From positions 1,364,001 through 1,428,000 of the forward strand of contig NZ_CP071597.1 in NCBI RefSeq assembly GCF_017357405.1: 64,000 nucleotides of DNA, read 5' to 3'. Shown here one piece after another: positions 52,093-60,573 of the stretch. Origin of the DNA: Halomontanus rarus (GTDB taxonomy: Archaea; Halobacteriota; Halobacteria; Halobacteriales; Natrialbaceae). Below the pieces are notes generated by a model. That model did not search any database. It was not told the DNA's origin and was given only the letters and a program-made list of their open reading frames with translations. The number at the start of each line of letters is the position of its first letter. Position 1 is the first letter of the stretch. Position numbers and translations under genes: made by a program.

Positions 52093-53373
52093 ATGAACCC
52101 AGGCGACCGCGTCCGCGTCGAGCGCGCGGACCGCACGTACGAAGGCGTGTTACTCCCATCGAGCACCGACGAGCACCTCGTCGTCAAACTCGAGGGCGGC
52201 TACAACGTCGGCGTCGATCGCGCCGACGCAGCGGTCGACGTCCTCGAGGAGGGCGTTCACGAGATCGAGGGTGCGCAGGACGCCGAGGCGGAGAGCGGGT
52301 CCGACACCGACACTGACGCCGACGCCGAGTCCGAAGTCGAATTCGACGACGACCTACCGACGATCTCGCTGATCTCGACGGGCGGGACGATCGCCTCGAC
52401 GGTCGACTATCGCACGGGGGCGGTGACGGCACAGTTCGACGCCGAAGACGTCCTCCGAGCCGTCCCGGACCTCGCCGGCTTAGCCAACTACCGCGGTCGG
52501 GTCGTCACCAACATCCTCTCGGAGAACATGACCCCCGAGGTCTGGCAGGACCTCGCACGAGCCGTCTACGAGGAGATCGAAGCCGGCGCCGACGGCGTCG
52601 TCGTCATGCACGGCACCGACACGATGCAGTACTCGGCGAGCGCGCTCTCGTTCATGCTCGAGACGCCCGTTCCGATCGTCTTCACGGGCAGCCAGCGCTC
52701 GGCCGATCGGCCGTCCTCGGACAACGTGATGAACGCCGTCAGCGCGGTGGAAGCCGCCAAGAGCGACTGCGCGGAGGTGCTCGTCTGTATGCACGCCTCC
52801 GAGTCCGACGACGAGTGCGCGCTCCACCGCGGCACGCGCGTGCGCAAGAACCACACTTCCCGCCGGGACGCCTTCGAGACCGTCGGCGCCGAGCCGCTGG
52901 GTACGGTCGAGTACGACAGTCTCGACGTCACGTTTCACCGGGAGCACCGCCAGCGCGGCGAGACCGAACTCGCGATCGAGCCGGCCCTCGAGAGCGACGT
53001 CGAGTTGGTGAAGTTTACGCCCGGCATGGACCCCGCCTTCCTCGACGTCGCCGAGGGAAGCGCCGGCCTGATCCTCGAAGGAACCGGGCTCGGCCACGTC
53101 CACACCGACCTGATCCCGAAGATCGAGGGACTCGTCGACGACGGAACGACGGTCGTCATGACCAGCCAGTGTCTCGAGGGCCGGGTCTGTGATCGGGTCT
53201 ACGACACCGGTCGCGACCTGCTCGAGGCGGGCGTGATCGAGGGCGAGGATACGCTGCCGGGAACGGCGAAGGTGAAGTTGATGTGGGCGCTGGCGAACGC
53301 GGAGGATACGGCGGAGGCGATGGGAACCTCGCTCGCCGGCGAGATCCAGCGGCGATCCGTGCCATGGACCTGA
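52093..53373 (+). CDS. gatD: glutamyl-tRNA(Gln) amidotransferase subunit D
   Basis: A 426-residue GatD, the asparaginase-like subunit of archaeal GatDE. It hydrolyses glutamine to give ammonia for converting Glu-tRNA(Gln) to Gln-tRNA(Gln). The N-terminal beta domain (MNPGDRVRVERADRTYEGVL) is followed by the asparaginase signatures ISLISTGGTIASTVDYRTGA and DGVVVMHGTDTMQYSASALS, and later EGTGLGHVHTDLI. Residues ~62-84 are an acidic linker (EAESGSDTDTDADAESEVEF). The ATG at 52093 matches the family start. It overlaps the next gene by 10 nt. gatE is not in this window. Confidence 0.97.
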   Translation: MNPGDRVRVERADRTYEGVLLPSSTDEHLVVKLEGGYNVGVDRADAAVDVLEEGVHEIEGAQDAEAESGSDTDTDADAESEVEFDDDLPTISLISTGGTIASTVDYRTGAVTAQFDAEDVLRAVPDLAGLANYRGRVVTNILSENMTPEVWQDLARAVYEEIEAGADGVVVMHGTDTMQYSASALSFMLETPVPIVFTGSQRSADRPSSDNVMNAVSAVEAAKSDCAEVLVCMHASESDDECALHRGTRVRKNHTSRRDAFETVGAEPLGTVEYDSLDVTFHREHRQRGETELAIEPALESDVELVKFTPGMDPAFLDVAEGSAGLILEGTGLGHVHTDLIPKIEGLVDDGTTVVMTSQCLEGRVCDRVYDTGRDLLEAGVIEGEDTLPGTAKVKLMWALANAEDTAEAMGTSLAGEIQRRSVPWT

Positions 53374-54398
53374 ACCGAGAGCGCGAAATCGAGATCCGCC
53401 GCGCGACCCCCGAGGACTACGAGGCCGTCGTCGAGATGACGAGCGATATCTGGGCGGATCGCGGCGGCGACTACCTGCCGGAGATCTACCACGACTGGCT
53501 CGAGGACGACGGTGAGGAGCACAAGAAGACGTTCGTCGCCGAGCTCGGTGAGACTGGGAGCGAGGACGAGAGCGAAGGCGAGGCTGTGGAGATAGGTGAG
53601 AACGAAGACGAAGGCGAAGGCGAAGACGAAGACAAAAACGGAGACAAGGACGACCGCGACCTCGCCGGTATCGTCCAGGCAGTGATGCTCTCGCCCGAGG
53701 AGGCGTGGTTCCAGAGCATGCGCGTCGACTCCGAGTACCGCCGGATGGGCGTCAGCCAGCGGCTCAACGAGGCCTGCTTCGAGTGGGCCGCCGACCGCGG
53801 CGCGACCGTCGGTCGCGTTATGATCTTCTCCTGGAACGCACCCTCGCTCGGCGCCGCCCGCACCGGCGGCTTCGAGCCGGTGACCGAGTTTCGCTGGGCC
53901 CATCCCGACCCCGATCCGGATCCGGGGGCGAACGAGCTCGAGGGGTACGCGACCACCGACGACCCCGCCGCCGCGTGGCGCTACTGGACCGACAGCGCGA
54001 CCCGCGAGCACCTCGGCGGACTCGCGCTCGCACCCGAAGAGAGTTGGGCACTGCGGGAACTGACCCGCGAGGACCTCGAAGACCTGCCGGTCCTCGCCAC
54101 CGTCGACGGCGGCGGCGTCTGCGCGATGGCCTATCGAAACCGAACGTACGAGCGGACGACCGACGACGGCGAGGTCACCCAGTGGGTCGAGTACGGCGTC
54201 GGCGCCTGGGACGACGTCGACGCGGCCCGCGCGCTGTTCGCGGCGATCGCCCGCGACGCCGCCGACTGCGGGGCCGACGAGACACGCGTCTGTATTCCCG
54301 AGACCGCGACGGCGGTCAGCGACGCCGCCTACACCGCCGGCGGCATCTCCGAGGAACCCGATTTCGTCCTCGAGATCGATCTGACTACCCGCCGCTGA
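53364..54398 (+). CDS. GNAT-family N-acetyltransferase
   Basis: A 344-residue GNAT protein that acetylates a small molecule or protein with acetyl-CoA. The fold starts with IEIRRATPEDYEAVVEMTSD. A ~40-residue acidic low-complexity insert (SEDESEGEAVEIGENEDEGE and following) splits the N-terminal motif from the acetyl-CoA-binding QSMRVDSEYRRMGVSQRLNE, where RRMGVSQ is the phosphate-binding loop. A C-terminal extension (from ~200) looks like a second, degenerate GNAT half (LALAPEESWALRELTREDLE). It overlaps gatD by 10 nt and is convergent with SAMP1, so a link to translation or protein modification is possible. Confidence 0.85.
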   Translation: MDLNREREIEIRRATPEDYEAVVEMTSDIWADRGGDYLPEIYHDWLEDDGEEHKKTFVAELGETGSEDESEGEAVEIGENEDEGEGEDEDKNGDKDDRDLAGIVQAVMLSPEEAWFQSMRVDSEYRRMGVSQRLNEACFEWAADRGATVGRVMIFSWNAPSLGAARTGGFEPVTEFRWAHPDPDPDPGANELEGYATTDDPAAAWRYWTDSATREHLGGLALAPEESWALRELTREDLEDLPVLATVDGGGVCAMAYRNRTYERTTDDGEVTQWVEYGVGAWDDVDAARALFAAIARDAADCGADETRVCIPETATAVSDAAYTAGGISEEPDFVLEIDLTTRR

Positions 54399-54675
54399 CC
54401 GGCGGGAACAGCGCCAGTTCGTCGCCGTCGGCGAGCGGCGTCTCGAGGCCGTCCGCCTGACCGACGTCGGTCCCGTTTCGGAGCACGTTGATCTGCGAGC
54501 GCAGCGAGCCGTCTTCCCCGAGGACGCGATCCTCGAGCGCCGGTCGGTCCGCGAGCAGTGCCTCGAGTGCGTCGCCGACGGTCTCGCCGGGCCCGTCGAC
54601 GGCGACGTGGCGGTCGCCTGCGTGTTCGGCGAGGTCGGCGAAGAGCCTCCACTCGATACTCGTCGTCGAAGTCAT
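54385..54675 (-). CDS. samp1: ubiquitin-like small archaeal modifier protein (SAMP1/MoaD-like)
   Basis: A 96-residue beta-grasp protein ending in the di-glycine tail FPPVSGG needed for activation by UbaA and for conjugation or sulfur transfer. The core IEWRLFADLAEHAGDRHVAV, VGDALEALLADRPALEDRVL and INVLRNGTDV is what I know of SAMP1 in Haloferax, which is attached to proteins (sampylation) and also serves as MoaD-like sulfur carrier. The start at 54675 (MTSTTSIEWR) fits. Its end is convergent with the GNAT gene by 14 nt overlap. Confidence 0.92.
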   Translation of the reverse strand: MTSTTSIEWRLFADLAEHAGDRHVAVDGPGETVGDALEALLADRPALEDRVLGEDGSLRSQINVLRNGTDVGQADGLETPLADGDELALFPPVSGG

Positions 54676-54722
54676 GATCGACGGTTTCCGTGCCGAACCC
54701 AAGTAGCTACCGCTCGCGCCGA

Positions 54723-56081
54723 TCAGGACTCGTTCAACCGTCGAAACGCCTCGGGCCGTCCGAGGAGATACACCACGTCACCCTCGGCGATCGGCTCCGC
54801 GTCGTCGGGAAGGCCGATCGCCGTTCCGCCTCGCTCGAGTGCCAGCACGGCGACCGGAAGCGAACCGACCGTCTGGCCGACGAGACCGTCGGATTCCGAG
54901 GCGGTCATCGTCGTCACCGTCTCGTCGACCGCCCGGAGCAGTGAGACGAGTTCCCGGCCGGCGTCGGGTGTCCCCGGGAGCGTCACGAGTCGATATTCGG
55001 CGTCCGGATCGATCTCGGCGGCGTCGTCGGCCGCGATCGAAATCGTCGCCACGTCCTCGGTCGTCGCGCGAAGTTCGGCGGCGGTCACGCGGGTCGGCGC
55101 GGGGGTGTTCGTCCCGGTCGGTGCGGGTGCAGTCTCCGGGCGAGAGCCGGTGTTCACATCTCTCCCGACACCAACCCTCTCGCCCTTGCCCTTGCTCTCG
55201 CCCCCACCACTTCCCCCGCCCCCACCGTCGCCGTCCGGCCGAACGGCCGATCCCGTCCGCCACACTTCGACCGCGTCGCCGGAACTCGCGTCGGCGGCCG
55301 GATCTGCGCGGATCGCGACCGCGACGTTGCCGGGTGCGAGCGTCGGCCCCAGTCCGGCCGGTCGACTCCCGACGGCGAGGTATTCCACCGTCCCGTCGAC
55401 GGCGAGTTCGACGTCGACGTGGCCGACGCCGTAGTCGCGCTCGAGGCGGGTGACCAGTCTCGAGTGAAGGTCCTCGACGGTGAGCCGGCGCGGAAACAGC
55501 AGCGTCGTCCCGGCGAGGTCGGCTTTCGTCTCCTCGGTTACCGGATCGTAGCCGTCGACGTCCTCGATCGTCTCCGGGAGCTCGACCGTGATGACCCGAC
55601 CGGCGGCGCGGACGAACTGGGTCATCTCGTCGATCGACCGCGGCGCGGTCACGGCGAAGACGTCCCGAGCGAAGTAATCGCCCAGTCGACGACCGGCGTC
55701 GGCGGCGATCGCGCTCACGACGAACGTGACGACGGTGTACACCGCCGTCTCCAGGGCGAACAACGGCGTTTCGCCGATGATTGCGTTGTTGAGCGCGCTT
55801 CGAGTGTTCAGCCAGGCGGCGACGACGGCGACGCCCGTCAGGACCGCGATGCCGTCGGAGACCGCTTCGGCGCTGTACCAGCGATAGACGACGGCCACGC
55901 TCGCGGCGGTGCCTCCCGAGAGCAGGGCGAAGCCGAAGATCCGTTGCAGTGCGGAGACGACGAGGTCGGTCGAGACGGACTGTGCGGGGGAAACGGGGAG
56001 CCACGCTCCGAATCCGAACTCGAGTCCGAGTGTGAGTGTGAGTGTGAATACGAACCCGTATCCGAGTCCGATCTCGATCAT
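54723..56081 (-). CDS. membrane protein with RCK_C (TrkA-C) domain
   Basis: A 452-residue protein with four or so N-terminal hydrophobic segments (FVFTLTLTLGLEFGFG, ALLSGGTAASVAVVYRW, GIAVLTGVAVVAAWL, AVYTVVTFVVSAIAAD), then a soluble region. The C-terminus is RCK_C-like (VGSLPVAVLALERGGTAIGL, EGDVVYLLGRPEAFRRL). A low-complexity Gly/Ser-rich stretch (DGDGGGGGSGGGESKGKGER) lies in the middle. RCK_C domains sense ligands and gate cation channels and transporters. It overlaps the upstream gene by 4 nt (ATGA) and both are divergent from a K+ channel, so a regulatory subunit is likely. Confidence 0.8.
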   Translation of the reverse strand: MIEIGLGYGFVFTLTLTLGLEFGFGAWLPVSPAQSVSTDLVVSALQRIFGFALLSGGTAASVAVVYRWYSAEAVSDGIAVLTGVAVVAAWLNTRSALNNAIIGETPLFALETAVYTVVTFVVSAIAADAGRRLGDYFARDVFAVTAPRSIDEMTQFVRAAGRVITVELPETIEDVDGYDPVTEETKADLAGTTLLFPRRLTVEDLHSRLVTRLERDYGVGHVDVELAVDGTVEYLAVGSRPAGLGPTLAPGNVAVAIRADPAADASSGDAVEVWRTGSAVRPDGDGGGGGSGGGESKGKGERVGVGRDVNTGSRPETAPAPTGTNTPAPTRVTAAELRATTEDVATISIAADDAAEIDPDAEYRLVTLPGTPDAGRELVSLLRAVDETVTTMTASESDGLVGQTVGSLPVAVLALERGGTAIGLPDDAEPIAEGDVVYLLGRPEAFRRLNES

Positions 56082-57409
56082 TCCATCCCCTCCACGAACC
56101 GGTCGAGGGCCCCCTCGGACCCGGCGACGAACGCTTCGTCACCCGTCTCGAGACGACGTTCGATGCCGGGGGCGAACACCCAGCCACGGTGGCGATTCTC
56201 CAGTTGCTCTCGGACGCGTTCGCGTCTTCGTTTACGTCTTTGTCTCCAGTTCAGCGTCTCCGCCTCCGAGCGCGATTCCGGGGACGGCGTTCCCTGCCGG
56301 CGGACGGCGAGTACCGTCACGGCGTCGTACTCGTCGGGGCGCTCGGTCGGCGGGTTGGGGCCGACGGTCACCCGGCGGACGGTCCGGTCGTCCCGCCCCA
56401 GCAGCGCCAGCGCCTCGAACTCTCGACTCGTTCCCCGCGACTGGACGAGGAGTTGTCCGCGGTCGGCGCGCAACAGGGTTCGGGCGTCCCGACGCGTCAC
56501 GGCGACGGTCACCCGACCCTCGCCGCCGGACGCGACCGCGGTCTGCGGCGGGGCCGCCGTCACCGAGTCGTCGACGCCACCGTCGGTGGCCGCGTCGTCG
56601 TCGTCGGGGTCGGGGTCGGGAGTCGCCGTCGGAGCATCGCCGCTCGTGCGAGCACTGAGGATCGTCCCCGACACGGCGTCGGTCGGTGTGACGATCCGCA
56701 CCTCGTCGCTGCGAGCCAGTCCGGCCGGAACGAGCGCGTCGATCGAGACCGCTCGTCTCCCCGCCGGAACGCGTCTGGAGAGCCCGCTCGAGGGCGGTGC
56801 GGCGGCGATGGTCGCCCGCCCCTGTTCGTCGATCGTCGCGGACACGTCGGCCAGGTCGTGATCGGTTCGCAATCGGTCCTCGAGACGGATCTCGAGTTCC
56901 GAGAGCGGTAAGTCGGCGGGCAGATGCCAGGAACCCTCGCCGATCACCGTTCGGAGATCCGTCGAGAGGGGCGGATACCCCTCCATGTCGCGGATTTCGC
57001 CGGCGGGTCGAACGGTGACGTGTCCGACGGAGCCGACGAATTCGACGACGTCGGCCGAGAGCGTGCGTTTTCGAACGGAGGTCAGAGAGACGCGACGGGG
57101 GAGTTCCGAACCGAGTTTGTCGCCTTGACTGTGGGCGTAGAGCGCGAGCATGATGACGACGAGAACCGCGACCAGCAACCGGGGCGAATTGATGATCTCC
57201 GGTTCGGCGAGGACGAGGAGCCCGCCGTTGATACTGGCGATCGCGAGCGCGAGAACGACGACACCGAACCCCGGGAGGGTGACGCCGGTCACGTACCGAA
57301 CGAGAAACCCGAGCGCGCCGGCGACGAACGCCGGGACGATGCCGGTCAGTAGACCGAGATAGATGCCGAGGAGCACCTCGAGAAGCAACGCGACGGGCAA
57401 CGCAGTCAT
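56078..57409 (-). CDS. membrane protein with TrkA-C-like C-terminus
   Basis: A 443-residue protein with about three hydrophobic segments at the N-terminus (LLEVLLGIYLGLLTGIVPAF, GFGVVVLALAIASINGGLLV, LLVAVLVVIMLALYAHSQG). A soluble half follows (VSLTSVRKRTLSADVVEFVG, ISIDALVPAGLARSDEVRIV). The end VTVLAVRRQG and the later WVFAPGIERRLETGDEAFVA resemble an RCK_C domain split by an insert of about 50 residues. It is first in the two-gene unit with the 452-residue protein, divergent from a K+ channel gene with 157 bp between the starts. The function is inferred from context. Confidence 0.75.
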   Translation of the reverse strand: MTALPVALLLEVLLGIYLGLLTGIVPAFVAGALGFLVRYVTGVTLPGFGVVVLALAIASINGGLLVLAEPEIINSPRLLVAVLVVIMLALYAHSQGDKLGSELPRRVSLTSVRKRTLSADVVEFVGSVGHVTVRPAGEIRDMEGYPPLSTDLRTVIGEGSWHLPADLPLSELEIRLEDRLRTDHDLADVSATIDEQGRATIAAAPPSSGLSRRVPAGRRAVSIDALVPAGLARSDEVRIVTPTDAVSGTILSARTSGDAPTATPDPDPDDDDAATDGGVDDSVTAAPPQTAVASGGEGRVTVAVTRRDARTLLRADRGQLLVQSRGTSREFEALALLGRDDRTVRRVTVGPNPPTERPDEYDAVTVLAVRRQGTPSPESRSEAETLNWRQRRKRRRERVREQLENRHRGWVFAPGIERRLETGDEAFVAGSEGALDRFVEGME

Positions 57410-57566
57410 ACGGGGACATATCGGCGGTCGAATAAACCAGTACCGACCGCGGTTGTGGTGCCGAACGCAGGGATGGCTGTCGGTGGAACCGACCGTAGAA
57501 CGGCGGCGGTCTACACCGCCGTTCCAAGACAACGACGTTAACTCACCCCCACACCCAGCGGAGAGT

Positions 57567-58748
57567 ATGGTCGGCCAATCGGTGACCGAGCGAGTGCCCG
57601 ACAACTGGCGGTGGGTGGTGACGACCAGAGCGACCATCGGCCTCGCCTTGCTCGTCGCGCTCCTCTCGGTCGCGACCGGAATCATCAACATCGATCAGGC
57701 GGCCGCCGATTTCGGACCGATCGCACCGCACGTGCCGCTGGCCGTCCAGCAGGCGGTCGGGTTCACCGGCGCGCTGACCGGGTTCCTGATGCTCGCCAGC
57801 GCGCTCGCCTTGCGACGGGGCCTGCGCGCCGGCTGGTGGGCGACGCTCGTCCTCTTGCCCGTCACGGCAGCACAGGGACTGCTCCAGGCGAGCGTGTACT
57901 CGCTCCCGCTCGTCGTTCTCTCCGTGCTCTCGATTCCGGCCCTCCTGGTCAGTCGACGGCGGTTCACCAGATCCCTCTCGCTGACCACGACCCAGTTGGC
58001 CGCTGGCGGCGCACTCGTCGGCGTCCAGGCCTACGGGACCTTCGGTGCCTACGCCCTCCGGGAGGAATTCAACGATATCGACACCGTGCTGGACGCCTTC
58101 TACTTTACGCTCATCACCTCGAGCACCGTCGGCTACGGAGACATCGGTCCCGAGACCAACGAGGCGATCCTGTTTACGATGTCGGTCGTCGTCCTCGGGG
58201 TCGCCAGCTTCGGTATCGCCATCGGGGCGCTGGTCGGCCCCGCGATTCAGGCCAGACTCACCAAGACACTCGGAAAAATGACAGACTCAGAGATCGAACT
58301 CCTCGAGAATCACGTCCTCGTCCTCGGTTACGGGGAACTGACCGAACCGATCGTCGACGAACTCGCCGCCAACGACGCGAACTTCGCCGTCGTCACCACA
58401 AACCGGGAGGCCGCGGACATGCTCGGCGACCGCGACGTGCCCGTCATTACGGCCGACCCCAGCGACGAAGCGCCACTCGAGCAGGCCAAAATCGAGTCGG
58501 CGCGGGCCGTCGTCGTCGCGACCAACCACGACGCCCAAGACGCGCTGGCAGTCCTGACGGCGCGGCAACTCGCCCCCGAGGTCAGGATCGTCGCCGCCGC
58601 GACGGACCGAGAGAACACGGCCAAACTCGAGCGCGCGGGTGCCGACGCGGTCGTCAGTCCCGCGTTGCTGGGCGGGAATCTGCTCGTTCGCTCGGCGCTC
58701 GGCGGCGACGAGTCGGCGCTCGTCGAGCGGATCCTCGAGGGGGAGTGA
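57567..58748 (+). CDS. NAD-binding (RCK) potassium channel
   Basis: A 393-residue ion channel. Four hydrophobic segments precede the pore: LLVALLSVATGIINI, PLVVLSVLSIPALL, TTTQLAAGGALVGV and VVVLGVASFGIAIG around the filter TLITSSTVGYGDIGPET, with the K+ signature TVGYGD. The C-terminal half is a TrkA-N domain (LENHVLVLGYGELTEPIVDE, ITADPSDEAPLEQAKIESAR) that binds NAD or ATP and gates the pore. It is divergent from two RCK_C membrane proteins. High internal K+ is essential in haloarchaea, so this could be a regulated uptake or release channel. Confidence 0.9.
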   Translation: MVGQSVTERVPDNWRWVVTTRATIGLALLVALLSVATGIINIDQAAADFGPIAPHVPLAVQQAVGFTGALTGFLMLASALALRRGLRAGWWATLVLLPVTAAQGLLQASVYSLPLVVLSVLSIPALLVSRRRFTRSLSLTTTQLAAGGALVGVQAYGTFGAYALREEFNDIDTVLDAFYFTLITSSTVGYGDIGPETNEAILFTMSVVVLGVASFGIAIGALVGPAIQARLTKTLGKMTDSEIELLENHVLVLGYGELTEPIVDELAANDANFAVVTTNREAADMLGDRDVPVITADPSDEAPLEQAKIESARAVVVATNHDAQDALAVLTARQLAPEVRIVAAATDRENTAKLERAGADAVVSPALLGGNLLVRSALGGDESALVERILEGE

Positions 58749-58755
58749 CCCGGCC

Positions 58756-59391
58756 TCACTCCGGTGCACTCTCGAGGATCGCCACGCCGCTCGACGCCCC
58801 GATCCGTTCCGCACCGGCCTCGAGCATCGCCATCGCCTCCTCGTAGCTGCCGACGCCGCCGCTGGCCTTGACGGGGAGGTACTCGCTCATGAGTTCGACG
58901 TCCGCGACGGTCGCGCCGCCGCCGGAAAAACCGGTCGAGGTCTTGACCATCGCGGCGGTCGCGTCGACGGCCGCCGAGCAGGCGCGGCGTTTCTCCGTCT
59001 CGGTCAACAGCGCCGTCTCGATGATCACCTTGACAGGGATCGGGACGGCCGCGACCAGTTCCTCGAGTTCGGCCGCGACGCGGTCGTCCTCGCCGGCTTT
59101 CAGCAATCCGACGTTGAGCACCACATCGAGTTCGTCCGCGCCGGCCTTCCACGCGAGGACCCCCTCCCGGCGCTTGACGTCGTGGTCGTGTTGCCCGTGG
59201 GGGAAGCCGACGACGGTCGCGATCGTCAGCTCGGGGTAGGACTCGGCAGCCCGTTCGACGGCGTAGGGCGGAATACAGACGTTCATACCGTTATCTGCGG
59301 CCTCCTCGAGGACGCGTGTCACGTCGCTCGGCGTCGTCGTCGGGCCGAGGACGGTGTGATCGATCAGAGGTGCGAGCTCGCTGCGATTCAT
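58756..59391 (-). CDS. deoC: deoxyribose-phosphate aldolase
   Basis: A 211-residue DeoC that splits 2-deoxyribose 5-phosphate to glyceraldehyde 3-phosphate and acetaldehyde. Evidence: [73 protein letters not shown], the Schiff-base Lys in [17 protein letters not shown], and [17 protein letters not shown]. The start at 59391 ([14 protein letters not shown]) is chosen over 59418. It is convergent with the channel gene. With the PfkB kinase and udp 2-3 kb downstream it suggests nucleoside breakdown. Confidence 0.95.
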   Translation of the reverse strand: MNRSELAPLIDHTVLGPTTTPSDVTRVLEEAADNGMNVCIPPYAVERAAESYPELTIATVVGFPHGQHDHDVKRREGVLAWKAGADELDVVLNVGLLKAGEDDRVAAELEELVAAVPIPVKVIIETALLTETEKRRACSAAVDATAAMVKTSTGFSGGGATVADVELMSEYLPVKASGGVGSYEEAMAMLEAGAERIGASSGVAILESAPE

Positions 59392-59558
59392 GTCGAGTTC
59401 GACTCGCCCGGTGACCAAAAAGGGGACCGGTGTGCGAAGGACTCACAGATCACGAGCGGGGGTCGTCCGACCGACTCGAGTCGATTCGAGAGTCATCGAT
59501 ACGACAGCATCACAAATAACCGGAAAGTGTTAGTCGGTGGTACGTGCCTACTGTGTAT

Positions 59559-60380
59559 ATGGTCTTACCGGAGGGATTCGCCCTGCCACCGTTGTTCTAT
59601 CTCGTCCCGCTGGTACTCGTGCTGGCCGGCGTCGTCGCGCTCCTGTGGGCGCTCGAGCCGCCGATAACGGACGAGACAGTGATCGCGTTCGCACCGTGGA
59701 TGATGCTCGGATCGACGCTCCACGTTCTCTACAAAATCGACGCGTTTCCGTCGACGCTGGAGCCGCTGTTCGGCTCGCCGACGGTCTACCTGACGACGGC
59801 GGTCGTCGCCGGCGCCACCTGGATCATCGGGAGTTTCCTCTACGCCGCGGGGTTACAGCGCTCGATCGCCAGATTCGTCGGCATCGGCGGCACCGGATTC
59901 GTCAGCGTCTTCGCCATGTTCGCGCTGTACCTCGGTTGGGAGGCGGGGACGTTCAGCCCGTTCTGGCCGGTTATCTCGGTCGTCGTCGCGGGGGTCGTCA
60001 CCGCCATCGCGTGGATCGCGTTGAGTCTCTGGTTCACCGAAGTCGCCGCCATTACCAGTCTCACGGGCGTGTTCGTCGTCTTCTCACACAGTCTCGACGG
60101 CGTCACGACCGCCATCGGCTGGGACCGGATCGGCGTCCACGAACAGGTTCCCGCCTCGCGGGTCATCCTCGAGTTCGGCGAGATGCTGCCGACCGCCGAC
60201 TACATCGGTGCCGGCTGGCTGTTCGTCCTCGTGAAAGTGGCCCTGGCGCTCGCCGTCGTGGGCCTCTTTACTGACTACGTTCGGGAAGAACCCCGCCAGG
60301 CCAGACTCCTTCTCGGGCTCGTGGCGGCGGTCGGACTCGGACCGGGAGTTCACAACGTCTTGCTCTTTGCGGTCACGTAG
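59559..60380 (+). CDS. DUF63-family membrane protein
   Basis: A 273-residue integral membrane protein with about eight hydrophobic segments (LFYLVPLVLVLAGVVALLWA, TVYLTTAVVAGATWIIGSFL, VISVVVAGVVTAIAWIALSL and others). The N-terminus MVLPEGFALPPLFYLVPLVL and the motif THSLDGVTTAIG-type SHSLDGVTTAIGWDRIG are what I know of DUF63. Function unknown. A GTG at 59544 with a CAAATAACC box 28 nt upstream is a real alternative start, adding five residues (MPTVY). It is between deoC and the PfkB kinase. Confidence 0.85.
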   Translation: MVLPEGFALPPLFYLVPLVLVLAGVVALLWALEPPITDETVIAFAPWMMLGSTLHVLYKIDAFPSTLEPLFGSPTVYLTTAVVAGATWIIGSFLYAAGLQRSIARFVGIGGTGFVSVFAMFALYLGWEAGTFSPFWPVISVVVAGVVTAIAWIALSLWFTEVAAITSLTGVFVVFSHSLDGVTTAIGWDRIGVHEQVPASRVILEFGEMLPTADYIGAGWLFVLVKVALALAVVGLFTDYVREEPRQARLLLGLVAAVGLGPGVHNVLLFAVT

Positions 60381-60454
60381 TCCGGGTCGCGTTCGTCCCG
60401 TTGAAACACGGAGACGCTAGCGTTTTGGTGGCGGGGTTCGTTTGCTCGAGCGAG

Positions 60455-60573
60455 TCGGAGACGTGACGGTACGGAAGGCTGAAGACGGAAGGAGGAACGC
60501 GGAAGGCGGAACACAGAAGCGAAACGCGGAACACGGAACACGGAACGCAGAACGCTGAACACGAGACACCAGA
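60455..60573. repeat. purine-rich GGAACRC repeats before the PfkB gene
   Basis: A purine-rich tract with drifting tandem units GGAACGCGGAAGGCGGAACA, CGGAACACGGAACACGGAAC and GCAGAACGCTGAACACGAGA lies directly before the ATG at 60574. It looks like a decayed simple repeat and covers the place where a TATA box should be. Confidence 0.7.
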
